DNA of 64,000 bases from Vitellaria paradoxa. Its lineage: Eukaryota; Streptophyta; Magnoliopsida; Ericales; Sapotaceae. The notes under the pieces were generated by a model. The model searched no databases. It was not told the DNA's origin and saw nothing but the letters and a program-made list of their open reading frames with translations. The position numbers and the translations under genes were made by a program. This document shows positions 50,403-61,700 of this stretch, in pieces (the stretch's first letter is position 1; each line of letters begins with the position of its first letter). Location of the stretch: assembly GCA_019916065.1 (NCBI GenBank), contig CM034238.1, forward strand, positions 434,001-498,000. Direction: 5' to 3'.

Positions 50403-50525
50403 TGATATATATATATATATATATATAATGGAATTAATTAATATATTATAAATACAACAAAGGGTGAATGGAGCAAATAATACAACAAATCCTTCTTGCT
50501 GCTCTTGTGCCAAACAACAACAAAT

Positions 50526-50537
50526 TGGTATCAGAGC
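50526..50537 (+). other. Primer-binding site of the second copia element
   Basis: TGGTATCAGAGC complements the 3' end of plant initiator tRNA-Met and sits 3 bp after the 5' LTR. Confidence 0.93.
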
Positions 50538-50621
50538 AAAGTTTTCTTGAGGGCCTTGTGTGAGAAATTCTAGAGAGTGATCCTAAACACCAAAACACTT
50601 ATATAGCTAACTCTTTCCAGC

Positions 50622-53600
50622 ATGGCCTCAAACGCTTTCTCTCCTGTAATACCACCAGTTTTCACTGGTGAGAATTATCAAACATGGGCAGTGAGGATGA
50701 CTGCTTATTTGCAAGTTGTTGATCTTTGGGAGGCAGTAGAAACTGATTATGAAATCGTTCCATTGCCTGAAAATCCTACTATACAAGAAATCAAAATCCA
50801 CAAGGAGAGGATGACAAAAAAATTCAAAGCAAAGTCCTGCCTACATTCAGCAATTTCTGAAGCTCTCTTTATCAAAATCATGACTTTGGAGTCAACCAAA
50901 GATATCTGGGATTCTCTCAGAACTGAGTTTCAAGGTAATGATAGATCAAAGAGCATGCAAGTGCTGAACTTAAGGAGGGAGTTTGAGATACAAAGGATGA
51001 AGGAATCAGAGACCATAAAGGAGTACTCTGACAGGCTGCTGACCATTGTAAACAAGGTAAGGTTGCTTGGAGAAGACTTGTCTGATAAAAGAGTTGTTGA
51101 AAAACTCCTAGTAACCTTGCTTGAAAGGTTCGAGTCCAAAATTTCCTCTCTTGAAGAGTCTAAAGACCTGTCAAGCATTTCCTTGGCAGAACTTTTGAAT
51201 GCTTTACAGGCATAGGAGCAGAGAAGACTGATTAGGCAAGAAGGGTTTGTGGAAGGGGCTTTGCAGGCCAAACTTCAAATCCATGAAAGAAGTAAAGGCA
51301 AGAAGAAGAAGGGCTTTAAGAACAACACAAACAAAGGTAATGCTGAAGCTGGAGACAACAACAACAAAGGAGGATCTTACTCTCGATGCCAGCATTGCAA
51401 AAAGACAAATCATCCTTCATCTAAGTGCTAGTGGAGGCCTGACATCAAATGCAGAAAATGCAATCAGTTAGGCCACATGGAGAAGGTTTGCAGATGCAAA
51501 CAACAACAAGAAGGTGAAGCAAATGTGGTGGACCTGCAGGAAGAGGAGCAGCTGTTTGTTGCCTCATGTTACGCAAGTAGCAGCACAAGTGAACACTAGT
51601 TAGTTGATAGTGGCTGCACAAACCACATGACCTATGACAAAGAGCTGTTCAAAGAGTTGGATAGAACTAAAATTTCCAAAGTCAAGGTTGGAAATGGAGA
51701 GTTCATTGAAGTAAAAGGAAAAGGAACAGTAGCAATTGAAAGTGCTTCAGGTACAAAACTATTCACTGATGTTTTATATGTACTTAAAATTGACCAAAAT
51801 TTGCTTAGTGTTGGTCAGCTAACGGAGAAAGGCTATAAATTTCTTTTTGAAAAAAAAAAGTGTATGATCAAAGATGTAGATGATCAGGAGGTGTGTACAA
51901 TTAAAATGAGTGGAAGATGCTTCTCTCTGGATCTAATGGAGGAGGAGCAGACAACATATAAAGTCTCTATGAACAACACAGAAATTTGGCACAGGAGACT
52001 GGGTCACTTTCATCATGCAGCGCTCATTTATATGCAAAAAAATCAGCTGGTAAAAGGGTTTCCTCAACTTGAAGAGCATCTGCCTGGTTGCAAGGCTTGC
52101 CAATTTGGCAAGCAAAGCAGACTGCCATTTTCTCAAAAGGCCAGGAGAGCATCTCAGAAGCTGCAGCTAATACATACTGATCTTGGAGGGCCTCAGAGAA
52201 CACCATCATTAATGGGAAGTAAGTATTATATTATCTTTATAGATGATTTAACAAGAATGTGTTGGATTTACTTCCTTAGGTTTAAATCTGAGGTTGCTAC
52301 TGTGTTCTGGAAGTTCAAAACTTGGGTGGAAAACCAGAGTGGCTGTAAGATACAAGTGATAAGATCTGATAATGGCAAAGAATACACCTCAGAACAGTTT
52401 AATTTATTTTGTGAAGAGGCTGGAATTGAGCACCAGCTAACAGCATCATACACTCCACAACAAAATGGAGTGAGTGAAAGGAAGAATAGAACAATCATGG
52501 AGATGACTAGATGTCTACTGCATGAGAAGGATCTGCCTAAAAAGTTTTGGGCAGAGGCTGCAAATACAGCTATCTTTCTACTAAATAGACTTCCAACGAG
52601 GGCTTTGAGTGGAAAAACACCCTTTGAGGGTTGGTATGGATATAAACCCTCTTTACATAACTTAAAAGTTTTTGGTTGCCTGTGTTTTTCACATGTGCCT
52701 CAGGTGAAGAGAGACAAGCTCAATAAAAAAGCAGAAGCAGGTGTCTTCATTGGTTACAGCAACATCTCTAAAGCTTACAGAATTTTCCAACCTCATACAT
52801 GGAAAATTCTGATAAGTAGAGATGTTACCTTCATGGAGGATGAGCAGTGGAATTGGAATGATGGAGAAGATCAACTTTTAGAAGATTGCAACCAGATGAA
52901 GACAATGTTGATCATTCACCAGTCAGAGGAACAAGACTGCTCTCCGACATTTATCAAAGATGTAATGTTGCCATATCTGAGCCTGCAAGATTTGAAGATG
53001 CTGAAAAGGACCAGAAATAGATGGAAGCTATGAAAGAGGAGATGAGAATGATAAAAAAGAATCACACCTGGGAGCTAGTGGAAACGCCTCAAAACAGAAA
53101 GATCATAGGAGTTAAATGGGTGTTTAGAACAAAGTTAAATGCAGATGGGTCAGTTAACAAGCACAAAGCAATGCTAGTGGTGAAAGGTTATGCTCAAATT
53201 TTTGGTGTAGACTTCTCTGAAACCTTTGCACTAGTGGCAAGATTGGACACAATCAGGTTATTGTTAGCAATTGCAGCACAAAAGTGTTGGAAAGTGTACC
53301 AGCTAGATGTTAAGTCATCATTTCTCAATGGCTTCTTGCAGGAGGAAATATATGTAGAGCAGCCAGAAGGATTTGTTGTGCAAGGGTATGAGAACAAGGT
53401 GTATTTGCTGAAAAAGGCTTTGTACGGACTTAAACAGGCACCGAGGGCCTGGTATAGTAGGATAGATGTCCATTTATTAGGCCTAGGCTTTATGAAAAGT
53501 CTCAGCGAATTTACCTTGTATGTGAAGAAGAAAGATACTGACTTGATTGTTGTGTCTGTATATGTTGATGATTTGCTTGTAATAGGAAGCAATGAGGAGC

Positions 53601-54505
53601 TTATAAAGGAATTTAAAGCAGAGATGTTCAAGGTGTTTGAAATGACAGACTTGGGCTTGATGTCTTTTTTCCTTGGGATGGAAGTAAAGCAAAGGCAGAA
53701 TGAAGTCCTCATTTGTCAACAAAAATATGCAAAGGAGATTCTTAAGAAATTTCACATGGAGGACTGCAAAGTTACAAAAACTCCGATGAATCAGAAAGAG
53801 AAATTCAACAAGGATGATGGAGCTGATAAGGTTGATGAAGGTCTGTATAGGAGTTTAATTGGTTGCTTGATGTATCTTACTGCAACCAGACCTGATATAA
53901 TGCATGCTGTGAGTTTGCTTTCAAGGTTTATGCATTGTGCAAGTGAAGTGCATCTTCAAGCTGCAAAAAGGATCCTTAGATACATCAGAGGCACTATTAA
54001 TTATGGCATAAAGTTCACTTATTGTTCAAATTTTAAGTTTCATGGTTTCTCTGACAGTGATTGGGGAGGTTCAATAGATGACATGAGAAGCACAACAGGT
54101 TTTTGTTTCAGTTTTGGATCAGGTATGATCTCCTAGAGTTCAAAGAAGCAAGAAGTTGTTGCACAAAGCACTGCTGAAGCTGAATATGTGGTTGCAACAG
54201 TAGCTGTTAATCAAGCCCTTTGGTTCAGGAAACTGTTGGCAGATTTACATATGGAGCAGGAAAAAAGCACACATATTTTTGTTGATAACCAAGCTGCAAT
54301 CTCCATATCCAACAATCCAGTCTCTCATGGAAAGACAAAGCATTTTAAAATTAAGCTTTACTTTCTCAGGGAAGTACAGAAGGAAGGAGAAGTTCTGTTG
54401 CTTCATTGCAAAACAGAAAATTAGGTTGTGGATATTTTGACAAAAGGACTTTTTAAAGCGAGGTTCGAATTCCTAAGAGAAAAACTGGGAATGTGCAGCA
54501 TCTGA
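50622..54505 (+). pseudogene. Ty1/copia gag-pol polyprotein with six nonsense codons and one frameshift
   Basis: Order is gag (50622 on, MASNAFSPVIPPVFTGENYQ), two zinc knuckles near 51390-51500 (CQHCKKTNHPSSKC and [14 protein letters not shown]), and protease (LVDSGCTNHM, 51600 on). Integrase follows with zinc motif HRRLGHFHH..CKACQFGK and core HTDLGG, SDNGKEY, NGVSERKN. RT has intact YVDD at 53561-53572, and RNase H has DSDWGGSIDD and DNQAAISISNNP. TAG stops sit at 51213, 51429, 51597, 53018, 54134 and 54422. Each sits where relatives have Gln (CAG) or Trp (TGG). One frameshift lies at about 52865-52895, after the integrase. The natural stop is TGA at 54503-54505. All catalytic boxes I can see are otherwise intact, so decay is young and mostly by C-to-T type change. 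Confidence 0.92.
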
Positions 54506-54517
54506 TCCAAGGAGGAG

Positions 54518-55534
54518 TGTTAAGAAGATGTTTCAGCTGCTGATGTGGTGTTGGGCAAAATAATACTAAAGCTGTACTCTTGCCGAACAAGTTTAGTCTG
54601 TTGCCACGTGGCACAGTGCCGAGCATATTCACATAAGCCACGTAGTCATTTGCCGAGCACGTTCCGTCGGGACACGTGGCGTCCCGCCGAACAACTGACT
54701 ATTGGCACAAGAGTTCCACGTGAGTGTTATACGTGAACACACGATTCAGAGTTAGTGTTCCAAAGAGTACCCTGAACCTCGACATCAATAAACAGTGTAT
54801 TGCCACGCGGCTATAGCCGAGGATCTTGGAAGCTAGTTTGCTCGGCCTATCTGTTGACGGCTAGTAAATGTCGAACCTGGGACCCACAGCCTTTAAAGAA
54901 GGCTCGTGACCATAAATGCACCTTAGTTAAGATTGAACTGGGTACTTGTCTCTGGGGATGTAACTAAATCGGTCTATCTCGTCACGATTTGGTGGCTGAT
55001 GTGACAGGAAGACAGTCTGACCCTGAAATTCCGGTTGTAATGCCGTGTTAAACCGCCAGAAGCATTAAATGAAAGGCATGGTGTATTAATGAGGGGTCTG
55101 AGGCATTAAATGAAGGGGAAGAGTATTTAAAGCAAGGATAGAAAAGAGAGACACGGCAGTGTCGTAACGTCAAGTCGCAGGTATGCTTTAATCATCACTC
55201 AGACCACTATATATAGGATATTCTGCTGAACCACAAGGGTGAGCTGACTATTGCCAACTTAAGCTTTGACTCCCTTATTTCCATAAAACTTCCTTTTTTA
55301 AGCGACTTGCTGATTTAATCATCAGAGGGTTTTCCGGCCTGAGACCTCCTCTCCGGCCGTTACCTTTCTTTCTGTCTTTGTTCGACAGGTCGGCGATTGC
55401 ATTTCCGGTTGGCGTGGTCAGCAGTTCCGGCGGTAATTTCTGCTGCCGAACATGTGGCATGATCAGTGCACTGCAGTCCAATTATCTGTTCTTATTGCTT
55501 TATTTTCTTGCTGCTCTTGTGCCAAACAACAACA
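54518..55534 (+). repeat. 3' LTR of the second copia element, interrupted
   Basis: The parts are 54518-54548 and 55458-55534. The inserted solo LTR plus one copy of its TGTGG duplication lies between them. Without the insertion the LTR would be only about 108 bp. Confidence 0.75.
54549..55452 (+). mobile_element. Solo LTR of the Tat-type gypsy family (copy 2), nested in copia
   Basis: This 904-bp segment runs from TGTTGGGCAAAATAATACTA to CTGCTGCCGAACA. A perfect 5-bp duplication TGTGG flanks it (54544-54548 and 55453-55457). Its sequence is close to the 5' LTR at 57772. It carries a TATA-like CACTATATATAGGA near 55203. No internal gypsy sequence remains. Confidence 0.96.
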
Positions 55535-57771
55535 TTTTCACTCTTCTGATGCATGCTAGATTGCAGAACGTAAGCAGCACATAACCTGTCCAGACGTAAA
55601 TTAATTTGCTGTTTGAGCCATAGGGGTAGGAGGCAGCAGTCCTTGTAGTGTTTCATTTAGTAATGTCTCTGTCTGGCAGTGGCAGGCATGTGCATCTTTT
55701 GGTTGTTATTTTGGTCGTCAGTCTGTCACTGGCCAGTGCCGCCTATCAAAGTGAAAGCGTCGTTTTGCATCTCCCACCACCCTAACATACCCCCCACCCA
55801 CTTGAGAAAAAGAGAGTATGATATATGCTTTTACCAATTCAGATTCCATGATGGTGGGGATAGACACCAACCTATATGCCCTTAGCAGTCAGTATCGGTC
55901 TGTCTTTTTTATTTTTATTTATTTATTTTTTGCGTGTGTATATATCTATTACATTTTAGGGGTTAGATATAGGTAGGGAGTCCTATCACATGCTCAACAT
56001 ATATATATATATAGCATTCATCCCTTTGTATGCTGTTGGATTTGATGAATTCTTATTTGTCATATGGTGTGGTGTGGTGTAGTGTGGATTGGATTTGTTG
56101 GTCATATGAGATTTTAAATTCATAAACCCAATTAAGCTCATAATTAATTGCTTTATAACGACGAAGCTTTGCTGCAGATTAGGTAATATATTTAGCACTT
56201 TTACATGCAGTCCCTACCCTAATGTTTGGATCTCGGTTGTCTTCAAGATACAAACAGAGGCTTTGCAGATTATGGTTTAATTTCTACCAACTAGAGCCAA
56301 CAGGCAAGCTTCCATCTTCAAATGCAGTTCTTTTTTTTTTTCTCTTTTTTTTTTTTAATTTTAGATGAAATTCCTATAGAAAAATCACTACATGCGTACT
56401 TTTTTTTAATTTGTTCCTTCTTCAGGCGTTCACACTTTTTTAACTTTTGCTTGTGATTGTGACTTATTAATCGTAATGTTCCTTTTGATCTTCTTTTAAG
56501 CTATATATAGCATGCATCTACGAATGTGAACCCAGAACTGAGAAAAGTTTGTTCGGTAGGAGAGTAGAAATCAAAGTAATCGGATATCAAACCCATTAAC
56601 AGAGTAGTATCATTAGATTCAACACCTGATATAATACAATAATTATTGGATGGGATTATCAAGGGTCAGAAATTCTCTAACCATCCCAATCAACCATCCA
56701 CCCGCAGTAGACCACTGGATCGAGAGATAGAGAGAGAGAGAGAGAGAGAGGATTCAAAATAGGACCTCCGTTGCTTGCTTTTCCAACACAACTTCTGACC
56801 CAAATTGGTTCATTACAGTAGAGTAGTAGTCACAGTGAAAAATGGAAGAAGGATGGACCAATGAAGAGGGAACGACCTGCAGGACTCAATTGAATTTATT
56901 TTGGTGTGAGAAATTAGAAGGTTGCATCTACTTAACTATATCTTCTCTAAAATAAAATAAAATAAAATAAAACAAAAATACCCTTTTTTATTTACAAAAA
57001 ATAGTTTAAGAGAAACAATAAAAATTAATGCTTTAATAACCAATACTTTTGCTAGCATAATTGAAGACAGAGAAATGCTAAATTGCTAATTTAAATGTAA
57101 TGCATTTTGTTGTGTGGAATATTGGATCACTTTCGTGTAACATAATAATAATGGTAAAATAAACTAATACTAGAAAATCACATATAATGAAATAATACAA
57201 AATTTACGTAACTTGACAATTTGTTTACGTCTACGGCCACTGTAAAATCTGATATTCACTATAAACTCTAATAATAGAGTAAGAAAAAATTACAGAAATT
57301 ATACGAAAGAAACTTAAAAGACTCTTAGAGCAAAAAAAAAAAAAAAAAAACTCACTTTATTTTTAACTTTTTTGTTCTCAATCTTAGTATTAGAAATTTT
57401 AATTTGAATTTCTTATAATGTACAATACGTACAAAATATATATATCTTGAAATATTAGGCGAAGTTGGCTTTCAAAAATTAGTTCAGAATATATATAGCT
57501 TGAAACTTTTGGCGTAGTTAGCTTCTGAAATGCTGGTAGACCGACTCGCGAGAGCGGCTTTCCGCAAGTTTCTAGCGAATACTCGCGCCTCCTGCACAGT
57601 CAAAATTTTAAGATTTCCAGCGATTTTGAATTAATGTAACAAATATATTACATAAAATTTCTACAATAATTATTACATATATTAAAAAGATATTTCGAAA
57701 TTATTCATAATAATAATACAGTGTATTTTAATTTTACTTTTCATAATATTGTGTTTCTCTTTCAAATAATA
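55535..57771. other. Intergenic region
   Basis: No gene is supported. A (GA)n run lies at 56722-56751, with T-runs near 56331-56355 and an A-run near 57331. Short frames have no family features. The last 300 bp before the gypsy LTR are A/T-rich. Confidence 0.55.
56722..56751. repeat. (GA)n microsatellite
   Basis: A GA dinucleotide run with one interruption. Confidence 0.9.
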
Positions 57772-58669
57772 TGTTGGGCATAATAATACTAAAGCTGTAC
57801 TCTTGCCGAACAAGTTTAGTCTGGTGCCACGTGGCGCAGTGCCGAGCAAATTCACATAAGCCACGTAGCCACTTGCCGAGCACGTTCGTTTGGACACGTG
57901 GCATCCCGCCGAACAACTGATTATTGGCACGAGAGCTCCACGTGAGTGTTATACGTAAGTACACGATTTAGAGTTAGTGCTCCAAAGAGTACCTTGAACC
58001 TCGACATCAATAAACAATGTATTACCACGTGGTTATAGCCGAGCAAGCTAGTTTGCTCGGCCTATCTGTCGACGGCCAGTAAATGTCAAACCTAGGGCCC
58101 ACAGCCTTTAAAGAATGCTCGTAACCATAAATGCACCTTAGTTAGGATTGAACTAGGTACTTGTCTCTGGAGATGTAACTAAATCGGTCTAACTCGTCAC
58201 GATTCGGTGGCTGATGCGACAAGAAGACAGTCTGACCCTGAAATTCAGGTTGTAATGCCGTGTTAAACCGCCAGAAGCATTAAATGAAAGGCACGGTGTA
58301 TTAATGAGGGGTCTGAGGCATTAAATGAAGGGGAAGGGCATTTAAAGCAAGAGTGGAAAAGAGGGACACGGCAGTGTGCGTAACGTCAAGTCATAGGTAT
58401 GCTGTAATCATCACTCAGACCACTATATATGGGATATCCTACTGAACCACAGAGGTAAGTTGACTATTGCCAACTTAAAGCTTTGACTCCTTTATTTCCA
58501 TAAAACTTTCTTTCTTGGGTGACTTGCTGACTTAATCATCGGAGGGTTTTCCGGCCTGAGACCTCTTCTCCGGCCGTCACTTTTCTTTCTGTCTTTGTTC
58601 GGCAGGTCGGCGATTGCATTTCCGGTTGGCGTGGTCAGCAGTTCCGGCGGTAATTTCTGCTGCCGAACA
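57772..58669 (+). repeat. 5' LTR of the gypsy element (copy 3)
   Basis: This 898-bp segment starts TGTTGGGCATAATAATACTA and ends TGCTGCCGAACA. It has a promoter-like CACTATATATGGGA near 58421-58435 and is collinear with the two solo LTRs. Confidence 0.95.
57815..58035 (+). promoter_or_regulatory. Cluster of ACGT-core (G-box/ABRE-like) motifs in the LTR U3 region
   Basis: Within about 220 bp the LTR has GCCACGTGGC, GCCACGTAGC, GCACGTTC, GACACGTGGC, TCCACGTGAG, ATACGTAAG and CCACGTGGT. ACGT-core boxes are bound by plant bZIP and bHLH factors in light, stress and ABA responses. Most are kept at matching positions in the other two LTRs. In copy 1 the first reads GCCATGTGG, with its CG changed to TG. 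Function is inferred. Confidence 0.55.
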
Positions 58670-58671
58670 TT

Positions 58672-58689
58672 TGGCGCCCACCGTGGGGC
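58672..58689 (+). other. Primer-binding site of the gypsy element
   Basis: TGGCGCCCACCGTGGGGC begins 2 bp after the LTR and starts with the TGG expected to pair with a tRNA CCA end. I cannot assign the tRNA from the sequence alone. Confidence 0.8.
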
Positions 58690-58765
58690 TCGTTATCTAG
58701 CCCAGCATTGTGTTCACTAGCTTTTTTCTTGTTTCTTTGTTAAGTCTCCAGTATTTGTCCACATA

Positions 58766-61700
58766 ATGACTTCGGGAGGAAACACTACCCCACCACCATC
58801 TCCACGGGCAGGAGACGCTTCCACTCCTGCCAAAACTAAAGGGAGCGCGTTGGTTATCCGGACTCCAGGTCTGGAGCATGCCCGGAGAAGAAAAATGGAG
58901 GATCCTGAGGTACTGAAACGGAGAGAGGAGCTGATGGCTAAGGCCAGCGAAAAGCAGGCAGAACTGGAGGAGATTCTGCTGGAATTGAGTAAGGAAAAGG
59001 GAAAATCCCCTGCCAGCCATACAGCCGATTCTGGTCAATCCGACTCGGAATCTGATGAAAGTTACGATGCTCTTTACGAGGACCCCACTGATGAGGATGA
59101 CGGGGACACCCATGAACAGAAGGAGGTGCGCTCTCGCTCGCGACGTGATGTCTCTCCTTCCAGGAAGGACTCGCGCCGTGCTAAACCCGTCACAAAACGT
59201 GACGTGAGATCCGATGTTGACGCGCCCATCAAAGCGCATCACCAAAGGAGTTCCTCAAAAAAGGTGCTAGAGGCGCACTCAGAAGAGGCGGATAGCTCGG
59301 ACCAAGAAGAACTAACTTTGAAGAGTAAGAAAGCGGGAAAGGCGAAGATGGAAGAGTGGGGGCAAGCAGAAGAATGGGGTGCTCAAGGCCAGAGCACACG
59401 AATGATGGCAAGGAAAGCCCTGGGGCGAATCTCTGCCTCCCCATTCGTTGATGAAATAATCGATGCGGAGCCTCCGGAGAAATTCCAAACTCCGAGACTT
59501 AATCTCTACGATGGGAGAACTGACCCCCTGGCCCACTACCGTCACTACATGCAGGCCATGACATTATGGAACAGCAACGACCACCTCATGTGCAAAGTAT
59601 TCCCTTCTAGTTTGGGGGATACAGCGCTTCAGTGGTTCCATAAACTGCCCCCTGGCAGTATTCGGTGTTGGCAGCAACTGGCGGAGGAGTTCGTCACCCG
59701 GTTTCTGGCTAACACAAAACAGCCCAAAACCGCTGACGTTCTCCTCACAATGAAAAGAAAGTCTGGGGAATCATTGAGAGATTATTCCCGCCGCTACCTG
59801 GAGCTCTACAATGAGGTGGGAGAATGCTCGGAGCAATTGGCGGTCACCTCGTTTAAATTGGGGTTGCGGAAGGAGGATAGGCTGTGGCTCTCCTTGACCA
59901 AAAAGCCAGCGGCTAACATGTCAGATCTTATGTGCCGAATCGAGAAGTACGCCAAGGTGGAGGATGAGACACAGCCGGCCGAACAGAAAGAAAGGAGATC
60001 CCAGGGCCAGACAAGAGAGAAAAGACGGGGAGACGACCGCCGATTCATTGACGAAGGGAAGTCCGTCTTTGAAGCGGTCAATACAGTGTTCAAAGAGCCA
60101 ATCTTCAAGATCCTACCCCAAATAAAAAATAGGCCATATTTCAGATGGCCCGGAAAGCTACCGGATTTCCCTGGAAAGGAGAATTCCAAAAACTACTGCG
60201 CGTATCATCAAGACAAAGGGCATCGCACCGGAGCCTGCCGATCGCTACGACATCATCTGGAGGAATTGGTGCGCAGAGGCCACCTTAAAGAGTTCGTCGA
60301 CGAGGGCAGAACTAGAGAAGCAGCCCCACAGGATAGAGAGCCAAGGAGACAACGAGAAGAGACTGCCGAGGAGGAGGCAGCCGAAGAGGTTCAACCCCCA
60401 CCAAGGGCCAGGGCGCGCAGAGATGTCCCGAGACCTGCAGTCATCCACGTGATTCATATGGAACGGCGACCCCAGAGTGTCATCAATCATGCCCCTAATC
60501 CACCAAGTAAAGAAATCTTGGGCGTCGCGGGTCAGCCGAACAAGCGCCCAAGGACAGCCGCCATGGAGGAAATCACTTTTCATGAAGATGAGCATCCCGG
60601 TGTTCAGCTGCCGCACAATGATGCCCTGGTGGTCACTCTGGGCATGTTCAATTCAGAAGTAAGAAGAATCCTGATAGATGCAGGAAGTTCAACAGAAGTT
60701 ATGTTCCTGAGCTTATTTAAGAAGCTCGGATTAACTGAAGAAGATCTGGAACCGGCAGAATGCCCGCTCATAGGATTCAATTCTGCTCCTGTCTGGCCTC
60801 TGGGCAGAGTCGTCATTCCTGTCCGCGTGGGTCCGGTGGAGCAAGAGGTTGAGTTCACTGTTGTGGATTCCACCTCTTCCTACAACGCTATAGTAGGGAG
60901 ATCGTGGATTCACGCTCTGAAGGCGGTCCCCTCAACCTACCACCAGGTGCTGAAGTTCCCCTATTGCGGGGAAGTGATTTCTATTTTGGGAGATCAGAAT
61001 ACCTCCCAAAAGTGCTTCTCTGCAGCCCTAAAGTCCAAAATGATCCCCGAACAAGTCCAGCTGGCGGAACTACCCGAGGACACACCAAAGATCGATGATG
61101 TCGGTGGTGATCCGCAGATGAAAGCCACAGAGGGTTTGGAGAAATATCAAATTGGCCCGGTTGAGGATGATAGATTCTTCCTGATCGGCGCTAACCTGAG
61201 CGCCGAGGAGAAACTAGAGCTAACCGAGATGCTCTTGAAGAATATTGGAACGTTCGCCTGGACTCCACACGAAATGCCTGGCATTTCTCCCGAAGTCATG
61301 ACTCATAAGTTGAATGTGAATCCGGAGGTAAAGCCTGTGGTACAAAAAGCCAGGCGATCAGCTCTCCAACACGCAGAAGCTGTCATTGAGGAGGTCAGCC
61401 GACTGTTAGAGGCGGAGGCCATTCGGGAAGTCTCATACCCGGAGTGGTTAGCTAATACGGTCGTGGTCAACAAGAAGAATGGGAAGTGGAGAGTCTGCGT
61501 AGACTACACAGACCTAAACAAGGCCTGCCCTAAGGATCCATTCCCCCTGCCAAAGATCGACCAACTCGTTGATTCAACTGCTGGATGTTCCAGGATGTCG
61601 CTCCTGGACGCCTATAGGGGATATCACCAAATCCCTATATTCGGCCCTGATGAGGAGAAAACTTCTTTCATAACCCCGCGAGGCATATACTGTTACAGAG

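Larger units (their letters stand above)
50403..55534 (+). mobile_element. Second Ty1/copia retrotransposon, with a nested solo LTR in its 3' LTR
   Basis: The 5' LTR ends at 50522 (GTGCCAAACAACAACA). It is followed by a perfect initiator-Met-type primer site TGGTATCAGAGC at 50526-50537. Gag-pol runs 50622-54505. A purine tract CCAAGGAGGAG lies just before the 3' LTR start at 54518 (TGTTAAGAAGATG). That LTR is split by a gypsy solo LTR (54549-55452) and resumes to end at 55534 with the same CTTGCTGCTCTTGTGCCAAA end block. The two LTRs agree only over their last 30 bp or so. Upstream of that the 5' copy is a (TA)n-containing sequence, so the 5' boundary (TG at 50403) is a guess. Confidence 0.85.

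Noticed and set aside
53194..53712. 172-codon minus-strand frame opposite the copia RT
   Set aside because: It is the antisense shadow of a conserved RT/RNase H coding region and has no family motif.
58697..59245. 182-codon minus-strand frame overlapping the gypsy gag start
   Set aside because: Antisense to the real gag frame; no motif, and composition follows the coding strand.
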